15,708 nt of DNA from Cenarchaeum sp. SB0662_bin_33 (GTDB taxonomy: Archaea > Thermoproteota > Nitrososphaeria > Nitrososphaerales > Nitrosopumilaceae), in contig VXON01000053.1 of assembly GCA_009840065.1 (NCBI GenBank), positions 18,317 to 34,024 on the forward strand, in the 5' to 3' direction. The position numbers and the translations under genes were made by a program. The notes under the pieces are model-generated. The model saw only the letters and a list, made by a program, of their open reading frames with translations. It was not told where the DNA came from and did not search any database. This document shows positions 15,542 through 15,708 of the stretch, piece by piece (within the stretch, counting starts at the first letter, position 1; every line of letters starts with the position of its first letter).

Positions 15542-15572
15542 GAGTGTTTTGCTTTTTGATATACGTAAAAAC
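15542..15572 (+). repeat. Partial copy of the inverted-repeat element end
   Basis: The stretch from GAGTGTTTTGC through GATATACGTAAAAAC matches the left end of the 119-bp element (13865-13899), allowing a mismatch at its start and a few missing bases (GATATAC-GTAAAAAC against GAATACACCCGTAAAAAAC). The orientation is the same. No matching right arm is visible in the remaining 136 bases. Confidence 0.65.
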
Positions 15573-15573
15573 G

Positions 15574-15708
15574 ATGATGTATGTGCCAAATGAAAAATTA
15601 ATGGTTTGTGTTACCAATCATGGGTGTTTTAAACGATTTTTTGGTATTGAATATGGAATGGACCCCAGAAAAGGAGAACGGTTTTTGCACGATTTTACAC
15701 AGACTTTG
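15574..15708 (+). CDS. Unrecognised ORF, N-terminal 45 residues (cut by right edge)
   Basis: An open plus-strand frame begins with tandem ATG codons (15574 and 15577) just after the repeat copy and stays open to the last base. The visible peptide starts MMYVPNEKLMVCV and continues through CFKRFFGIEYGMDPRKG; it is soluble-looking, with mixed charge and aromatics, and no signal peptide. I do not recognise it. No clear TATA box lies at the usual distance, so the start may be further in (GTG 15583, ATG 15601). An open stretch of this length could be chance, but its composition looks like a real protein. Confidence 0.4.
   Translation, partial: MMYVPNEKLMVCVTNHGCFKRFFGIEYGMDPRKGERFLHDFTQTL

Noticed and set aside
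15513..15593. 26-codon plus-strand ORF beginning MPPAARQIFES
   Set aside because: Too short, ends in the middle of the next frame and gets half its length from the repeat; no start signal seen.

Overview
The window looks like a chromosomal segment of an ammonia-oxidising-type thaumarchaeon (Nitrososphaeria, probably a Nitrosopumilales relative). The case rests on archaeal-type AlaRS and LeuRS, a short PDCD5-like DNA-binding protein, an archaeal RtcB ligase, a compact haem-precursor cluster, and TATA-box promoters about 26-27 nt upstream of the first codons. Isoleucine is very often ATA and arginine often AGG/AGA. No amo genes or rRNA are present, so the lineage is an inference from gene content.

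Layout, left to right. (1) 1-182: start of a minus-strand acidic, disordered protein built on a 108-bp (36-codon) tandem repeat, running off the left edge. (2) 239-2375: minus-strand rtcB, a PDCD5-like gene and a 107-aa unknown, joined by two 4-nt TTGA stop/start overlaps. (3) 2502-4481: minus-strand sixA-like histidine phosphatase and a Ppx/GppA phosphatase. (4) 4542-8255: minus-strand tetrapyrrole operon hemL-hemC-cobA(SUMT)-hemD, each junction a 4-nt overlap; hemC appears to start at ATA. (5) 8426-13836: divergent plus-strand alaS-leuS operon, joined by an ATGA overlap. (6) 13837-14007: convergent intergenic region holding a 119-bp element with perfect 21-bp terminal inverted repeats, immediately flanked by 13-bp direct repeats. 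(7) 14008-15405: minus-strand secreted coiled-coil protein. (8) 15406-15708: its promoter, another copy of the element end, and the start of an unrecognised plus-strand ORF cut by the right edge.

Functionally, the core is housekeeping: synthesis of uroporphyrinogen III and its methylation to precorrin-2 (towards sirohaem and cobalamin), two tRNA synthetases, and RNA ligation. First genes of transcription units appear leaderless, while most internal genes have Shine-Dalgarno-like sequences or stop/start overlaps. The accessory parts most worth a second look are the inverted-repeat element and its partial copy around the secreted-protein gene, the ATA start of hemC, and the repeat-containing acidic protein. 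I did not see tRNAs, rRNA, CRISPR arrays, transposase genes or an obvious defence system.
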